From Diphasiastrum complanatum (Eukaryota; Streptophyta; Lycopodiopsida; Lycopodiales; Lycopodiaceae), in contig CM055101.1 of NCBI GenBank assembly GCA_029204225.1, positions 28,819,475-28,883,474 of the forward strand: DNA of 64,000 nucleotides, in the 5' to 3' direction. Shown here one piece after another: positions 23,105-33,204 of this stretch. Every line of letters begins with the position of its first letter. Positions within the stretch are counted from its first letter, which is position 1. The notes under the pieces were generated by a model. It did no database searches. It was given only the letters and a program-made list of their open reading frames with translations, and had not been told where the DNA came from. The translations under genes were made by a program, and so were the position numbers.

Positions 23105-23535
23105 GTTGACGTTAGTTGTGGTTTGTTACATTCAACTGTTGTTTATTGCAGTTGTGGTGGTTACAGTAGATTGTGGTCTAATGCGATTGAGGACGGAGGG
23201 ATGCAGACTGGTGCGGTCAGTGGCGGTGTCAACGGTCAATTACGGTTGTAGCGGGTGAGTGAGGTTGCAGCGGACAATTGCGGTTGTAGCGTGCCTGTTT
23301 GTGGTGTGTTTGCGGTCTGTTGCGGTTGACGTTTGTTGTGGTTTGCTACGTTCAGCTGCTGTTTATTGCGGTTGCGGTGGCTACGGTAGATTGTGGTCTA
23401 ATGCAATTGAGGACGGAGGGATGCGGACTGGTGCGGTCAGTAGAGGTGTCAGCGGTCGATTACGGTTGTAGCGGGAGAGTGTGGTTGCAGTGGACAATTA
23501 CAGCTGTAGAGGGTCTGTTTGCGGTGGGTGCGGGT
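23105..23535. repeat. Tandem repeat, ~220-bp unit, two copies
   Basis: Unit 1 starts at 23105 (GTTGACGTTAGTTGTGGTTT) and unit 2 at 23325 (GTTGACGTTTGTTGTGGTTT). They share GATTGTGGTCTAATGC, GAGGACGGAGGGATGC and TTACGGTTGTAGCGGG at matching offsets. Confidence 0.85.
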
Positions 23536-23640
23536 GATTGCGATCTGAGTATAGTTCAGTGTCGGCGAGTGCGGTTGAAATGCAGGCGCTATGGTTCACT
23601 GGCAGATGGAGGTGGAAAGTGATTTGTTGCAGTCAGGGCA

Positions 23641-23870
23641 CCGTCGGTTGAGATTTGATTGAGGCCCGTTGGTCAAGATTTCACAGGGCATCGTCGGTTG
23701 AGATTTGATTGAGGGCCGTCGGTCAAGATTTCACAGGGCACCGTCAGTTGAGATTTGATTGAGGGCCATTGGTCGAGATTTCACAAGGCACCGTTGGTTG
23801 AGATTTGATTGAGGGTCGTCGGTCGAGATTTCACAGGGCACCGTCGGTTGAGATTTGAGAGATGGCTCTG
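23641..23870. repeat. Tandem repeat, 50-bp unit, about 4.5 copies
   Basis: Units start at 23641, 23691, 23741, 23791 and 23841, each beginning CCGTCGGTTGAGATTTGATT or a close variant and ending TCACAGGGCA. The 50-base period is exact across the array. Confidence 0.9.
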
Positions 23871-24145
23871 GATGTGGTGGAGTTGGAAGTGTGAGAGGAC
23901 GGGAGGTGTGTGAAGGGCTGTCGTGGAGGTATACGTGATGACGGCTAAATGTGGTGTGATGGAATGGAATGTGGTCGCAACGGAATGTGGATGGTTGCGA
24001 TGGTTGTGACGGGTGATTGCGGGTGGAGGTGGAGGTGGTCCGTAAGGTGGAGAGAGTGCGGAGTGTTCCGATTGAAGTGGAAGGTGTGTTTAATGTGATG
24101 GCATGCGGTCAGATGTGGAGGTGAGGAAGTCCTTCTGTGCAGAAC
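23871..24145. other. Leader spacer between arrays
   Basis: G-rich plus strand with no gene and no clear period; it joins the 50-bp array to the shorter-unit array. Confidence 0.5.
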
Positions 24146-24700
24146 GGATGGAACCTCGTCGGTTGAGATTTAACGCAAGGCCGTCAGTTGAGATCTGACT
24201 GATGGGCGTCGGTTGAGATCTGACTGATGGCGTTAGTTGAGATCGAACGCAAGGCCGTCGGTTGAGATCTAACTGATGGGCGTCGGTTGAGATCTGACTG
24301 ATGGCGTCGGTTGAGATCAAACGCTGGGCCGTCGGTTGAGATCTGACTGATGGGCGTCGGTTGAGATTGGAAGTGGATCCCGTCGGTTGAGATCTGAGCG
24401 ACTTCTGTCGGTTGAGATCTGACTGATGGACGACGGTTGAGATCTGATTGATGGCGTCGGTTGAGATCTAACGCAGGGCCGTCGGTCGAGATTGGAATGA
24501 GGCCGTTGGTTGAGATGTGAGTGGAAACTGCCAGTCAAAATTTCAATAGATTACCGTCGGTCGAGATGTAACGGATGACCGTCGGTTGATATCTGAGAGA
24601 GTGTGTGTCGGTTGAGATGCAATAGAATGCGTCGGTTGAGATTGGACACGAGCTCTCCAATTGAGATTTCAACACAGGGGGGGCTCCGGTTGAGATGTGA
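24146..24700. repeat. Tandem array of ~23-30-bp units sharing CGTCGGTTGAGAT
   Basis: About twenty irregular units each contain CGTCGGTTGAGATCTGACTG or a variant, sharing the core of the 50-bp array to the left. On the minus strand it reads through as repeated RSQLTP/ISTD-type peptides, which are a by-product of the repeat. Confidence 0.85.
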
Positions 24701-24768
24701 TCGTGAGGGGACGAGCGGAGCGTGGACAAGGTTGCGAGTTTCTGATGTAGAAGGTGTTGGAGTTCAAT

Positions 24769-24782
24769 GGGCAACGGCGCCA
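24769..24782 (-). other. Gypsy primer-binding site
   Basis: The minus strand reads TGGCGCCGTTGCCC two bases after the LTR end. This form is common as the PBS of plant Ty3-gypsy elements. It fixes the orientation and the 5' LTR boundary. Confidence 0.85.
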
Positions 24783-24784
24783 AA

Positions 24785-25203
24785 TGTTTACAGTTCCTCT
24801 GATCCAGAGGATCTGTTGGTTTTTTAAAATTGATTCTTTCTTACTTCTGCCTATCAGCAGAGACGATGGGTTCTTCTTGAGATTGTCATTCTTGTTTTAA
24901 ACCCAAGATCAGGCAGAAGGGAACAGATTCTCGTTGTAGTATATTTTTTTGTCCTGCCTGTCAGAGGACTACTCAGGTTCGTCTCTCTTGAACGCACTTA
25001 CATTCATACAGAGATGCAAGCCATGAACGCTCATTCACAGATCAGAGTGCAGCCCAAATGAACGTTCAATAGATTCTACAGCTACCTACTCTAAAAACGA
25101 ACTGAATCAAATCCTAAGCATTACTACACTTGCATAAATTGACAAAACAAGAAATAAGAACTAATCTACAGCATTTTGGGAGTCCAAGAATCAAGAAACC
25201 AAC
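24785..25203 (-). repeat. 5' LTR of the gypsy element, truncated
   Basis: Matches the first ~430 bases of the 19485-20629 LTR (plus-strand orientation). Similarity ends at about 25203, inside the shared AATCAAGAAAYCAAC, so roughly 700 bases are missing. Confidence 0.8.
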
Positions 25204-25536
25204 TAAGAGTCTAGAAAGTTATATGTGTTATTCTCTTACACATAAAAATCCTGCAAAAGAGAATAGTTATCGGTTATATGGATAATGGAAGTCAACAATT
25301 TTAACATATATATGGAACCAGTTCTGGAGAAAATTAACAGCCAACTACATTCTCACATTGAGCCAACTACATTCTCACATTGTTCCAACCTTCCCTAACA
25401 CTGCTGCAGTTGCTTCGTTGCAAAATTAAAATCAAGCCATATATTAGCTAAAACGCTGTCAGGCAAGAAAACAGAAACTTGCTTAAGTTCTTCATGCTTC
25501 TTCAGAATACTGAGTCAAGTGCAAGGGAACACCTAC
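25204..25536. other. Junction between gypsy LTR and kinase pseudogene
   Basis: No gene. Contains a 22-base direct duplication (CCAACTACATTCTCACATTG) at about 25340-25385. The expected next kinase exon is not found here. Confidence 0.45.
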
Positions 25537-27430
25537 ACTTTCAGATCCCAAGTACTTTACAATATTGTTATTGTGCTCCAACTGACACAAATAACCAATT
25601 TCCTGTACCAACAAATGCAAAAAGAGTTACCAAAAGTCCAATCACGTACTAATTTACCGAACATAATATGCTTTTCTCTTGCTTCTTAAAAAGATTTGAG
25701 GTCACGTAGCAATCCTTCCGAAGCAATACCTGCTCAAGCTGTAAAACATATCGATGCGAAGCTTTCTTTCGATCGGGAAGACAAATTTCTTTTACTGCAA
25801 AATGTGTCCCGGTACTGTGGTTGGGCAAAATAAATGGGATCGTTAGTATTGATTATATCACATTCACTACTAGAAGCTGACAACGATCCATATCATACTT
25901 GATGCAAAATGGTGTATCGCATTAAAAGCTTTTTGTGCCAAGGAGCATACAGTTCGTTTTATATACGAATAAACTTCGTATCCATTCAAAGTTCAAACCA
26001 TAAGATGGAGCCAATCCACTTCTCTGGTTTTGAGTTCATCACCAGTGGTCATGAGGATAAAAAAAGGGTTTGGTCTTTCACGCTTAATGCAAAGGTAAGG
26101 GAAAACTATGAAAATATTCGCACAATGAAAAGATTCACTCTAGCAATAATTTCACGACAACACCTGCTGACTCCTTTGTAGACAATTGCGAGTGAGCCGC
26201 TTCCCAGGTGATCTTCTTTCCTCCAAAACTTCCATGGTCGCTTCTGATCATAAACTTCCGATTGTATTTCCAGGTTGAAATGCTTCTTACTTGATACGCC
26301 TGAAACAGTTGAATTAGCTGCATGTTTCTTCGACATTGTGCTCTCTTGCTTTGGAGGAATTTTTCCAGTTCGCACACTACATGTATCATGTTTTGCACCA
26401 GAAGGATGGTGACTTAATTTGTGGTAGCTATCAGCAGCCATTTTGTCACTTTGTTCGCTCTTTAGCGAATTTTGAGAATCGTCCTTGTCACCTGTTTGGT
26501 AGTACAGGACGGTATGACGATCATACGAAACTTCTTGCGCTGAAGTCCGATCTGCCATTTTCTTAAAATTCTCTGGACAAAAGGATTGCTGTGAACCCTT
26601 TGTTGACATTGTAGCTCTCCTGGAGGAAGGTGGTATTGGTGGCGGTGGTGGAGGGCAAGCAAGCGAAAGAACCACCGTCTCTTTCTGTTACCTGATCCTC
26701 CGCGACTTCTCCTGCTGGTTCTGGAAGAGTCACAGGAGTTTGAAATTCAGTATGGTGTAACGGAAGGCCCTCTTTTTCTGATGTTATCGATGAATCGGAT
26801 GAGGAATGACTTGAAAGCGGGTTCGTCATTTTGCCAGATCTACCTTTCATGTGATGAGAAGGTATCTTTGCTGCAAATCGTGTACGAGCATCCTCAGATT
26901 TTTCATTCGCATGCTTTGGATGACTTTTCTTGCAATGAGAGCCCGGCTGGGGCATCTGGGAGTCAGGAAAATTATCAGTTTTGTTCGAAGGAGATGCTTT
27001 TGCAGCCCCTCACCGAGGCTGCATCTTGAGACAGCTTCGAAGAGGAGGGTGGGGAGCGACTGTATAAGCCGTTTCGATTGAACTTCTAGAAGAGCGCTCA
27101 AAATCTCTTCTGATATCCTGATTAATCTTGGAAAAGGGAGCACGCAAAAGTCTTGAATCTTCAGGAGAGTAAATAGGTAAGGGAACACAGTCCTGCGTCG
27201 TATGGATTGCTGTATTGTTTGATGGCTTGGCTTTGGAAGAACCTGCTGAGCATTCCACATAGTGGCTGGTATTCCAAGAAAGTTAGGGCTTGAAGCAAGG
27301 ATATTGCAAAGGCGGTCAACCACTTTCTCGACATCGTCGCCTCCATCCATGTCAAAGGAACAATTATCTTCGTCATGCGCTTCTGATCTGGCGATAAAAT
27401 TGCGTGACTGTCCACACTGAAACAGCTCAT
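25537..27430 (-). pseudogene. MEKK-like protein kinase, truncated in the kinase domain
   Basis: Minus-strand exons can be followed. An exon ending at 26164 holds a Ser-rich region, then WKFWRKEDHLGSGSLAIVYK (the Gly-rich loop). An exon 25814-25730 gives TGTHFAVKEICLPDRKKASH with the catalytic VAVK-type Lys, through QLEQ. An exon 25602-25537 begins EIGYLCQLEHNN and includes IVKYLGSES. These join in phase and match the first subdomains of plant MAPKK kinases (MEKK type). After a GTAGGT donor nothing resembling LYIFLEL, the HRD loop or DFG follows before the gypsy LTR at 25203. Upstream, the N-terminal region (27430-26563) is spread over three frames (for example KINQDIRRDFERSSRS, and MPQPGSHCKKSHPKHANEKS), with a frameshift at about 26660 before a poly-Pro run. 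The catalytic lobe is missing, so it cannot be an active kinase as seen. Intact exons beyond a longer intron interrupted by the gypsy insertion are a less likely alternative. Confidence 0.7.
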
Positions 27431-28200
27431 ATGACGCAGTTTTTAAGGCCTTGGTTCGTTGCAGCTTATGTATCCAGCCAAGGCATCCATCCGATCTGCA
27501 CTGTAATTTAGTCTGCGTGGAAGATGTTCTCTAATTTTATCTCATTTGTGTATTTCGATACCAGTATAGACTTCGACACATTTTGCGTCTATTTCTAGTG
27601 TTACACATCCAGCATCGATACTGATTTAACTTATGGTTTTTCCTTCTTTGTCCACTGTTTTTCCCAGCTACATGATGCAGAAAAGCGCCTTAATTGCAAT
27701 CTTAAAGTCGCATCCGTCAAATGCCTTCTAGAAGTCAGCTTTGATCAATTACGACCTGCCGGTCCCTGAAATACGTTGATGACAATGACGCTTTTCTCTT
27801 GATCTCAAATGAAGTCTGACGAATGTTGTTTTGTTAGCTTTTTCTTGAATTGTTATGCTTAAACAAAGAATGCATCCTGCATTAAACCATCTGAGGCCTA
27901 AGGTAACCGTATTCATACATTCGAATCTCTTATCATGGAGCATCAAGTGACTTTTTCTCTTGAGAGCTACGGGGACTCAATTCATTGCACCTGTGTTGCT
28001 GCAAAGTCTTCCTCTCATTAAATCTCTACTTGCAATATCGATGTAATTCCACATTTTCATTATCTCTTCCCTTTCATGTCTTACACTAATTACCTTCCAC
28101 TGCATAAATTAATAACTTCGCTAGTTGCTGTTTTTCCTTGTAAGCATTTGACTGACACTTATCTTTCCTTGTAAGCATTTGACTGACACTTATCGCAAGG
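27431..28200. other. No gene seen
   Basis: Flank of the kinase pseudogene. Includes a 30-base tandem duplication, TTGTAAGCATTTGACTGACA repeated at about 28139 and 28169. A short minus frame at 27749-27946 has no recognisable pattern. Confidence 0.45.
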
Positions 28201-28201
28201 C

Positions 28202-28567
28202 ATGGCACAAGATCAATTGCATTGCATGGCATGGCACAAGATCAAGGCATGGCAAGTTCCAGAGCTGGCAAACCCACTGCAGGCGCCGCAGGAGTCCTCA
28301 TGGTCGGATGACTCCCCGAACCCACATCGCAAGATAGATCAGACTGATCTAAGAAATCAGAGAAATCAGCGGCCAACTACAGGTCGCAGCAATCAAACTC
28401 TCAGAAATCAAAGCAATCAGCCAGGTACACATCGAACTCTCAGAAATCAAAGCAATCAGCCAGGTACACATCGCAGCAATCAAACTCTCAGAAATCAAAG
28501 CAATCAGCCAGGTACACATCGCAGCAATCAAACTCGCAGAGATCAGAGCAATCAAGCTGCAGCATAG
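28202..28567 (+). CDS. Repeat-encoded Asn/Gln/Arg-rich ORF
   Basis: ATG at 28202 opens a 121-codon frame. The second half is built from a 16-residue unit, NQTLRNQSNQPGTHRS, in about four copies. The first half has MAQDQLHCMAWHKIKAWQVP, itself partly repetitive (GCATGGCACAAGATCAA occurs twice). No domain is recognised. The in-frame 48-base period may simply reflect a minisatellite. I cannot say whether it is translated. Confidence 0.25.
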   Translation: MAQDQLHCMAWHKIKAWQVPELANPLQAPQESSWSDDSPNPHRKIDQTDLRNQRNQRPTTGRSNQTLRNQSNQPGTHRTLRNQSNQPGTHRSNQTLRNQSNQPGTHRSNQTRRDQSNQAAA

Positions 28568-28650
28568 ATGCAAGCAATCAAACTCTCAGAAATCATAGCT
28601 ATCAGCCAGCTCGAGATAGCAACAATCAAACTCTAATAAATCAGAGCAAT
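28340..28650. repeat. Minisatellite, 48-bp unit
   Basis: The unit AACTCTCAGAAATCAAAGCA continues as ATCAGCCAGGTACACATCGC and then AGCAATCA, in about four good copies plus two decayed ones at the right end. One copy lacks 9 bases (the AGCAATCAA link). Confidence 0.85.
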
Positions 28651-29633
28651 TGGCGAGATACCCATCGACCTCCTGCTACTCGTGATTTTACAACCAGCAA
28701 CGGTGGATCAGATCCTGGTGTACAAAAGAATATAAAATGGAGGAACCCAAGCACAGGATTGAGACAACATAGGTTCAATAAGATCTGGCTTCCTGGAAGC
28801 ATAATTGGAAGCATAATTAGACTAGCAGTACAAAAACCGAGGAGTATCCGCTTAGTAATAACAAAGAAAGGCAATAGGAAGATTATATATCCGCTTACAA
28901 TATATCCTTGTTAGCATTCCACTTTCTCTGTCTAGGACGAGAACGACAGCCTTTGATCATGAAAGAATGGGAAGCCTTTGATCATGAGAGAATGGGAAGG
29001 ACGGGCAGAACAGAGAACAAAAGATAAATATTGAAGAGCAATGAATGGAGGGAGAGTGGTAATAACGACACATTTACGCCCCCCACGGCCCTAAATGTAC
29101 TACATAACACACCAAAATCTAAACATAACAAAAAAATAAAAATAAAATTTTAAAAAAAAATCATTCACTATGAAATTCGAAATGTCGACAAATAGCCGAA
29201 GATGTATACAGAAACGTAATGCTGTATTCTGGAAGCACCTCCTCCCACAGAATTTTCAAGCACACAGTTCCAAATGCCACAATTTGCAGAATGCCTGTTG
29301 TGACAACTGGATTACTGGGCTGTTCTGCCGGAATGGATTTGACAGCTGGCTTAGTAGTGCATTCTGCAGGATTCTCATCCTTCCCATGCACCCTTCGCAC
29401 TGAGCATTACCCAGGGGGAAGGCTCGGGCACCCTCAGGCCTTCCGTGCAGTTCGGGCCCTGCCCTCGGGCTCCCGCCCTCGGGCAACGGCCCTCCTAGCA
29501 CATAAGGCCCTCGAGCAGGGCCTTCCCTGCCACAAAACATGCAAGTAACACAACAAGGGAGTGTGGCAAGCCACTTGGCCCTGCCTTAAGTTGGTATTTT
29601 ATTTTATTTTACGTGTGTTAGAGTAGATGTAAA
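28651..29633. other. No gene seen; GC-rich patch at 29400-29540
   Basis: Contains a 25-base near-duplication (GCCTTTGATCATGARAGAATG) at 28951 and 28976, a poly-A tract near 29150, and a GC-rich patch repeating CCCTCGGGC at 29400-29520. ORFs there arise from the composition. No domain recognised. Confidence 0.45.
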
Positions 29634-30087
29634 TGTTACACAAAAAGAAATTGTCTATTCTTTTTTAACAAAAGATGGGAAAAGTCGTCCTAGTACAAGA
29701 AATCGCATGTGGGAAGTGTGAATGTTAGAAGGTGGTTTAAAAGTTATTGTTCGATGCAAGCCTACCAGGTAGGTTAGTTACAAGGTGTCCTCGTTCTTTC
29801 CAAGAATGCGATGAGCTACTCTTTATGTTGAGTTTCATGAGAAGCAACACTACTTCCAAGCAATAGAAACGAGATGAAGGAGGCTTACATCATATTTCGA
29901 TCACTATATAGGTAATAAATTGGTCAGTGGTCACTCCAGTAACAGTGCGTGACTCCGTAAAAGCTTTTCGAGTTGTGTGCATTTGTCCATATATGATCTA
30001 ATTGGCTTCCGTACAATGTTGTTGGCCCCCAACACTAAATGGACTATTAGGGGTCTGAAGTACTGCTAGTTACATAGGTATGTAACA
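29634..30087 (-). repeat. 3' LTR of the chromovirus
   Basis: About 454 bases with inverted termini: TGTTACA at left on plus, TGTAACA at right. A minus-strand polypurine tract TTTAGGGGGAAG lies just right of it (30091-30102). No second LTR copy is in the window. Confidence 0.75.
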
Positions 30088-30103
30088 TTACTTCCCCCTA
30101 AAC

Positions 30104-31460
30104 TTAACTTTTTCCTTGTAAGGAAAATTTTGGAAAATTCTTCCAAAGATCAGCCTCCTTTTCCCAGGTATCCTCCTCTTTTGATTTGCCCCTCCACCTG
30201 AGTAAAAATTCCCGAAGCACTCTACTCCGTAAAGTTCTCTGCCAGCTATTAACAATCACCTCGGGTTCAGGTGGTCCACTCACGGACTCATCACGAAGAA
30301 GTTGCACTAGATCTTCCACAAGGACCAGAGTCTCCCCAACCCCCAACGAGGGTTTCAACTTACTAACGTGAAAAACAGGATGAATTCCAACGTTAGCTAG
30401 AAGGTCTAGTTTGTATGCGACCTTGTTTATCACTTGGATAACCTTAAAAGGACCGCAATACCTAGGCGCCAACTTTGCACACTTAATAGTTTTCAAGCCC
30501 TTAGAGTGACTAGGGACTCTAAAAAACACCCAATCGTTGACCATGAATACCTTGTGCTTCCGAGATAGATCAGCATAGTGTCTTGCCCTGTCCTGGGCAC
30601 TTCTTATGCTATCTTTAGCCAGCTGTAACATTTCTTGCATATCCGCAAGGAAATCAGCTGTGGCTTGCACCCGTAGGTTTTTCATGCCAACACTAATTGG
30701 TGATCGAGGTTGAAAACCATACATAACCATGAAAGGGCTGAATCCGATCGCTGAATGTTTTGCACTTTTATATGCAAATTCCACCAGTGGAAGGTACTGT
30801 TCCCAATCAGACTGCCAATGGCCCACATATGCCCAAAGCATATCCTCCATCGTCTGATTGGTCCTTTCCATTTGACTGTCTGATTCCGAATGATCTGTAG
30901 AACTCAAACTTAAAGTTGTTTCCAACTTTTCAAATACTGCTTGCCAAAAATTCCCAGTGAATTTTGGATCACGGTCATTGACAATATCGCAAGGCAGTCC
31001 GTACAGTTGAAAAAGCTTCTCAACAAAAAGTTGAGCTAGTTCTGAAGCTTTAACAATAGTTTTCGTTGGGATAAATTGAGCAAACTTCGTAAGTCTATCA
31101 ACAATGACCCAAATTGAATTGTGGCCCTTCTGTGGAAGCCCGACCACAAAATCCATAGATATACTTTCCCACTTTCCGGTAGAAATATCTAAAAGATGTA
31201 ATAGGCCACTAGCTTTTAGCCTCTCTGCTTTATTTAACTGGCACTTAGTACATTTAAGTACATAGGCCTCTACCTGACTTTTTATCTTAGGCCACCAAAA
31301 TTGCCTTCGAGCTAAGTCAAGTGTTCTTTGTATACCCGGATGTCTTGCGCATCATGACACTCTAGCAAGATTTGGGCCCTTACAGTGTCATTCTCCGGTA
31401 CACACACCTTTCCTTTACGAAACAAAATCTTGTCTTGAATTAGGAAATCCGTTTCAGTCT
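30104..31460 (-). pseudogene. Chromovirus integrase with C-terminal chromodomain
   Basis: A 350-codon frame (31156-30104), with the in-frame upstream part, carries the integrase zinc-finger end (CTKCQLNKAERLKASGLLHL), the core (MDFVVGLPQKGHNSIWVIVD, NDRDPKFTGNFW, ERTNQTMEDML), and the C-terminal block FFRVPSHSKGLKTIKCAKLA. It ends in a chromodomain (PEVIVNSWQRTLRSRVLREF, then LLRWRGKSKEEDTWEKEADL). The chromodomain is thought to steer integration toward marked chromatin. This long frame is the best-preserved part of the element; the zinc-finger start is degenerate. Confidence 0.9.
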
Positions 31461-31469
31461 TTCCCTGAT

Positions 31470-31793
31470 TTAAGGAATCTTGCAAACCTGAATCGACCCC
31501 CGAAAGTACTTGTTGCCAATACTTTCCAAAAAAAAAGGATCGGACTCATATAGTCCTTGAAGAAACTGAAACAACTCCGGTTCTATAACAGTAAAGCACA
31601 ACTGATTAATAACCGGTAACCGACTCAAAGCATCTGCTAGAGTATTTTGACTTCTTTTACAATAACATATATAAAAGTCAAAGATTTGCATCAGCTCAGC
31701 CCATCTAGCTTGCCTCCCCTTTAAATCTGTAGCATCATAGAAATATTGAAGAGTCTGATGATCCGTCAAAATTTCAAATCTGGCTCCATACAA
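31470..31793 (-). pseudogene. Chromovirus RNase H fragment
   Basis: Minus-strand frame with FEILTDHQTLQYFYD, KGRQARWAELMQIFDFYICY and SQNTLADALSRLP, the RNase H region between RT and integrase. Stops separate it from both neighbours. Confidence 0.85.
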
Positions 31794-31987
31794 ATAATGT
31801 CACCAAATTTTCAAAGAATGAACAATTGCAAACAGTTTCTTCTCATAGGTACAATACCTAGACTAAGCAGAATTGAGTTTCTTGCTTCCATAAGCCTCAA
31901 GATGTCCATCTTGCATCAAAACAACTCCAATAGCATAATCACTGGCATCGGTCCTAACCACAAAAGTCTTATTAGGATCGCCAATGA

Positions 31988-32740
31988 TTAGTATTGGTCC
32001 AAAGTGACACTTTTCTTAAACAACTCAAAACAATTATTCATATCCTCCGTCCACACCACTAGTGGACTCTTAGCCCTCCGGCTTAGCTTCTTACAACCTT
32101 TCAAGGCCTGGGTAAGGAGAAATGCCAATCGAGCAAATTGGGGAATATGCCGACGGAAAAAATCCCCCAAACCCCAAGAAAGACTTGATTTCCCGAACTG
32201 TGGTGAGAATAGGCTAATCAGTAACCCTCTGGATACAATCAACCTCAATCTCCACCCCCCGTTCGGAAATCTTATGTCCCAAGTAGGACAATTCCTTAGC
32301 AAAAAATCACAGTTAGACTCCTTGGCAAAGAGTTTTTCCCTTCTTAGAATGTCCAAGACAATCCTAAGATGCTCTTTATGTTCCGCCAAAGTTTTACTGA
32401 ACACTAGGATATCATCTAAGAATACCACTACGAATCTTCCCAAATATGGCCTGAACAAATCGTTCATCATTTGTTGGAAAGTTGTCGGTGCATTGGTCAA
32501 ACCAAAAGGCAACACCAAAAATTCGTAGTGACTAAAGCGAGTTTGAAACCCGGTTTCTGGTATATCTTCTACCTTAATGCGTATCTGATGGTAGCTCGAT
32601 CTTAGATCTATCTTGGTAAAGTACCCAGCACCACCAAGATAGTCTATTAGATCATCCATCCGCGACAGTGGATATCTATTCTTAGTTGTTACCTTGTTCA
32701 ATTTCTTTACTTTTATTGCACTTAAGGTCATTAGGTCCAA
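31988..32740 (-). pseudogene. Chromovirus reverse transcriptase
   Basis: The 250-codon minus frame includes [60 protein letters not shown], and the catalytic [14 protein letters not shown] (FLDD near 32415). After [15 protein letters not shown] it slips out of the canonical frame (CEFGVPEVGYLGH is expected), and it ends with DQY at a stop. The first residues ([13 protein letters not shown]) belong to the junction with the neighbouring gypsy piece. Confidence 0.9.
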
Positions 32741-32749
32741 AGACTTTTT

Positions 32750-33200
32750 TTTGCAAATATTCTTTCAATGTCATCTGCATAACTCATTGAAAAGTACTTG
32801 GCACATTACAAAGTCCAAACAACATCGCTTTGTAGGCATAGATTCCCCATTTCGTGGCAAATGCTATCTTGTGCTAATTTTGCTACACTATTTTCACTTG
32901 ATTGTAGCCATTGAAACCGTTCAGGAAACTGTAGGCTTCTACTCCTGCTACTCTATCTAGAACGCTTTTCGTAAATGGTAAGAGAAAATGATCCTTCTTG
33001 ATGACTGCATTTAACGCTTTCAGGTTCAACATATTCACATTTTACCGTTCTTCTTGGGTACTATGATTATCGACGATACCCATTCAGTGTGCTCGATTTT
33101 ATAAATGAAGTCAACATCAAGCAATTTCTACAAGTCCTACTTGATCAATTCTATATAGCTAGGATTGCAGTGATTGTAGCAGCTCACCTTGCGAATTGCT
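32750..33200 (-). pseudogene. Second Ty3-gypsy RT fragment
   Basis: The minus strand encodes, across stops, LDVDFIYKIEHTEWVSSIII, LNLKALNAVIKKDHFLLPFT, FLNGFNGYNQVKI and YAYKAMLFGLCNVPSTFQ. This matches the gypsy lineage of the 17750-18290 and 36181-36660 copies rather than the chromovirus. It is truncated before YxDD. Confidence 0.8.
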
Positions 33201-33204
33201 CCAT

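Larger units (their letters stand above)
19485..25203 (-). mobile_element. Non-autonomous Ty3-gypsy element with tandem-array leader
   Basis: Two LTR copies in direct orientation (19485-20629 and the partial 24785-25203) flank a 4.15-kb interior. On the minus strand this interior holds a gypsy PBS, a ~2.1-kb leader made of tandem arrays, a decayed gag, then a purine tract. No RT, RNase H or integrase frame lies between the LTRs, so the element depended on enzymes from elsewhere. The right LTR is cut at 25203, where similarity stops. Confidence 0.8.
29634..32745 (-). mobile_element. Ty3-gypsy chromovirus, 5'-truncated
   Basis: Minus-strand order: RT, RNase H, integrase, chromodomain, polypurine tract, 3' LTR. 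The gag, protease and 5' LTR are missing. At about 32740 it joins another gypsy RT fragment. The RT-RH-IN order plus a chromodomain at the integrase C-terminus defines a chromovirus. Confidence 0.9.

Noticed and set aside
22991-23622. Overlapping plus-strand ORFs rich in Val, Cys and Gly
   Set aside because: They are by-products of the 220-bp G/T-rich repeat; both repeat copies give the same peptide.
23641-23870. CRISPR-like regular array
   Set aside because: The whole 50-base unit is conserved, with no unique spacers; the context is a plant retroelement leader.
24090-24783. Three long minus-strand ORFs with repeated ISTD/NRRP peptides
   Set aside because: They follow from the ~25-bp tandem array having few stops in that frame; no start context or domain, and they lie in a retroelement leader.
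28349-28573. Minus-strand ORF of repeated LIALISESLIAA
   Set aside because: Antisense shadow of the 48-bp minisatellite.
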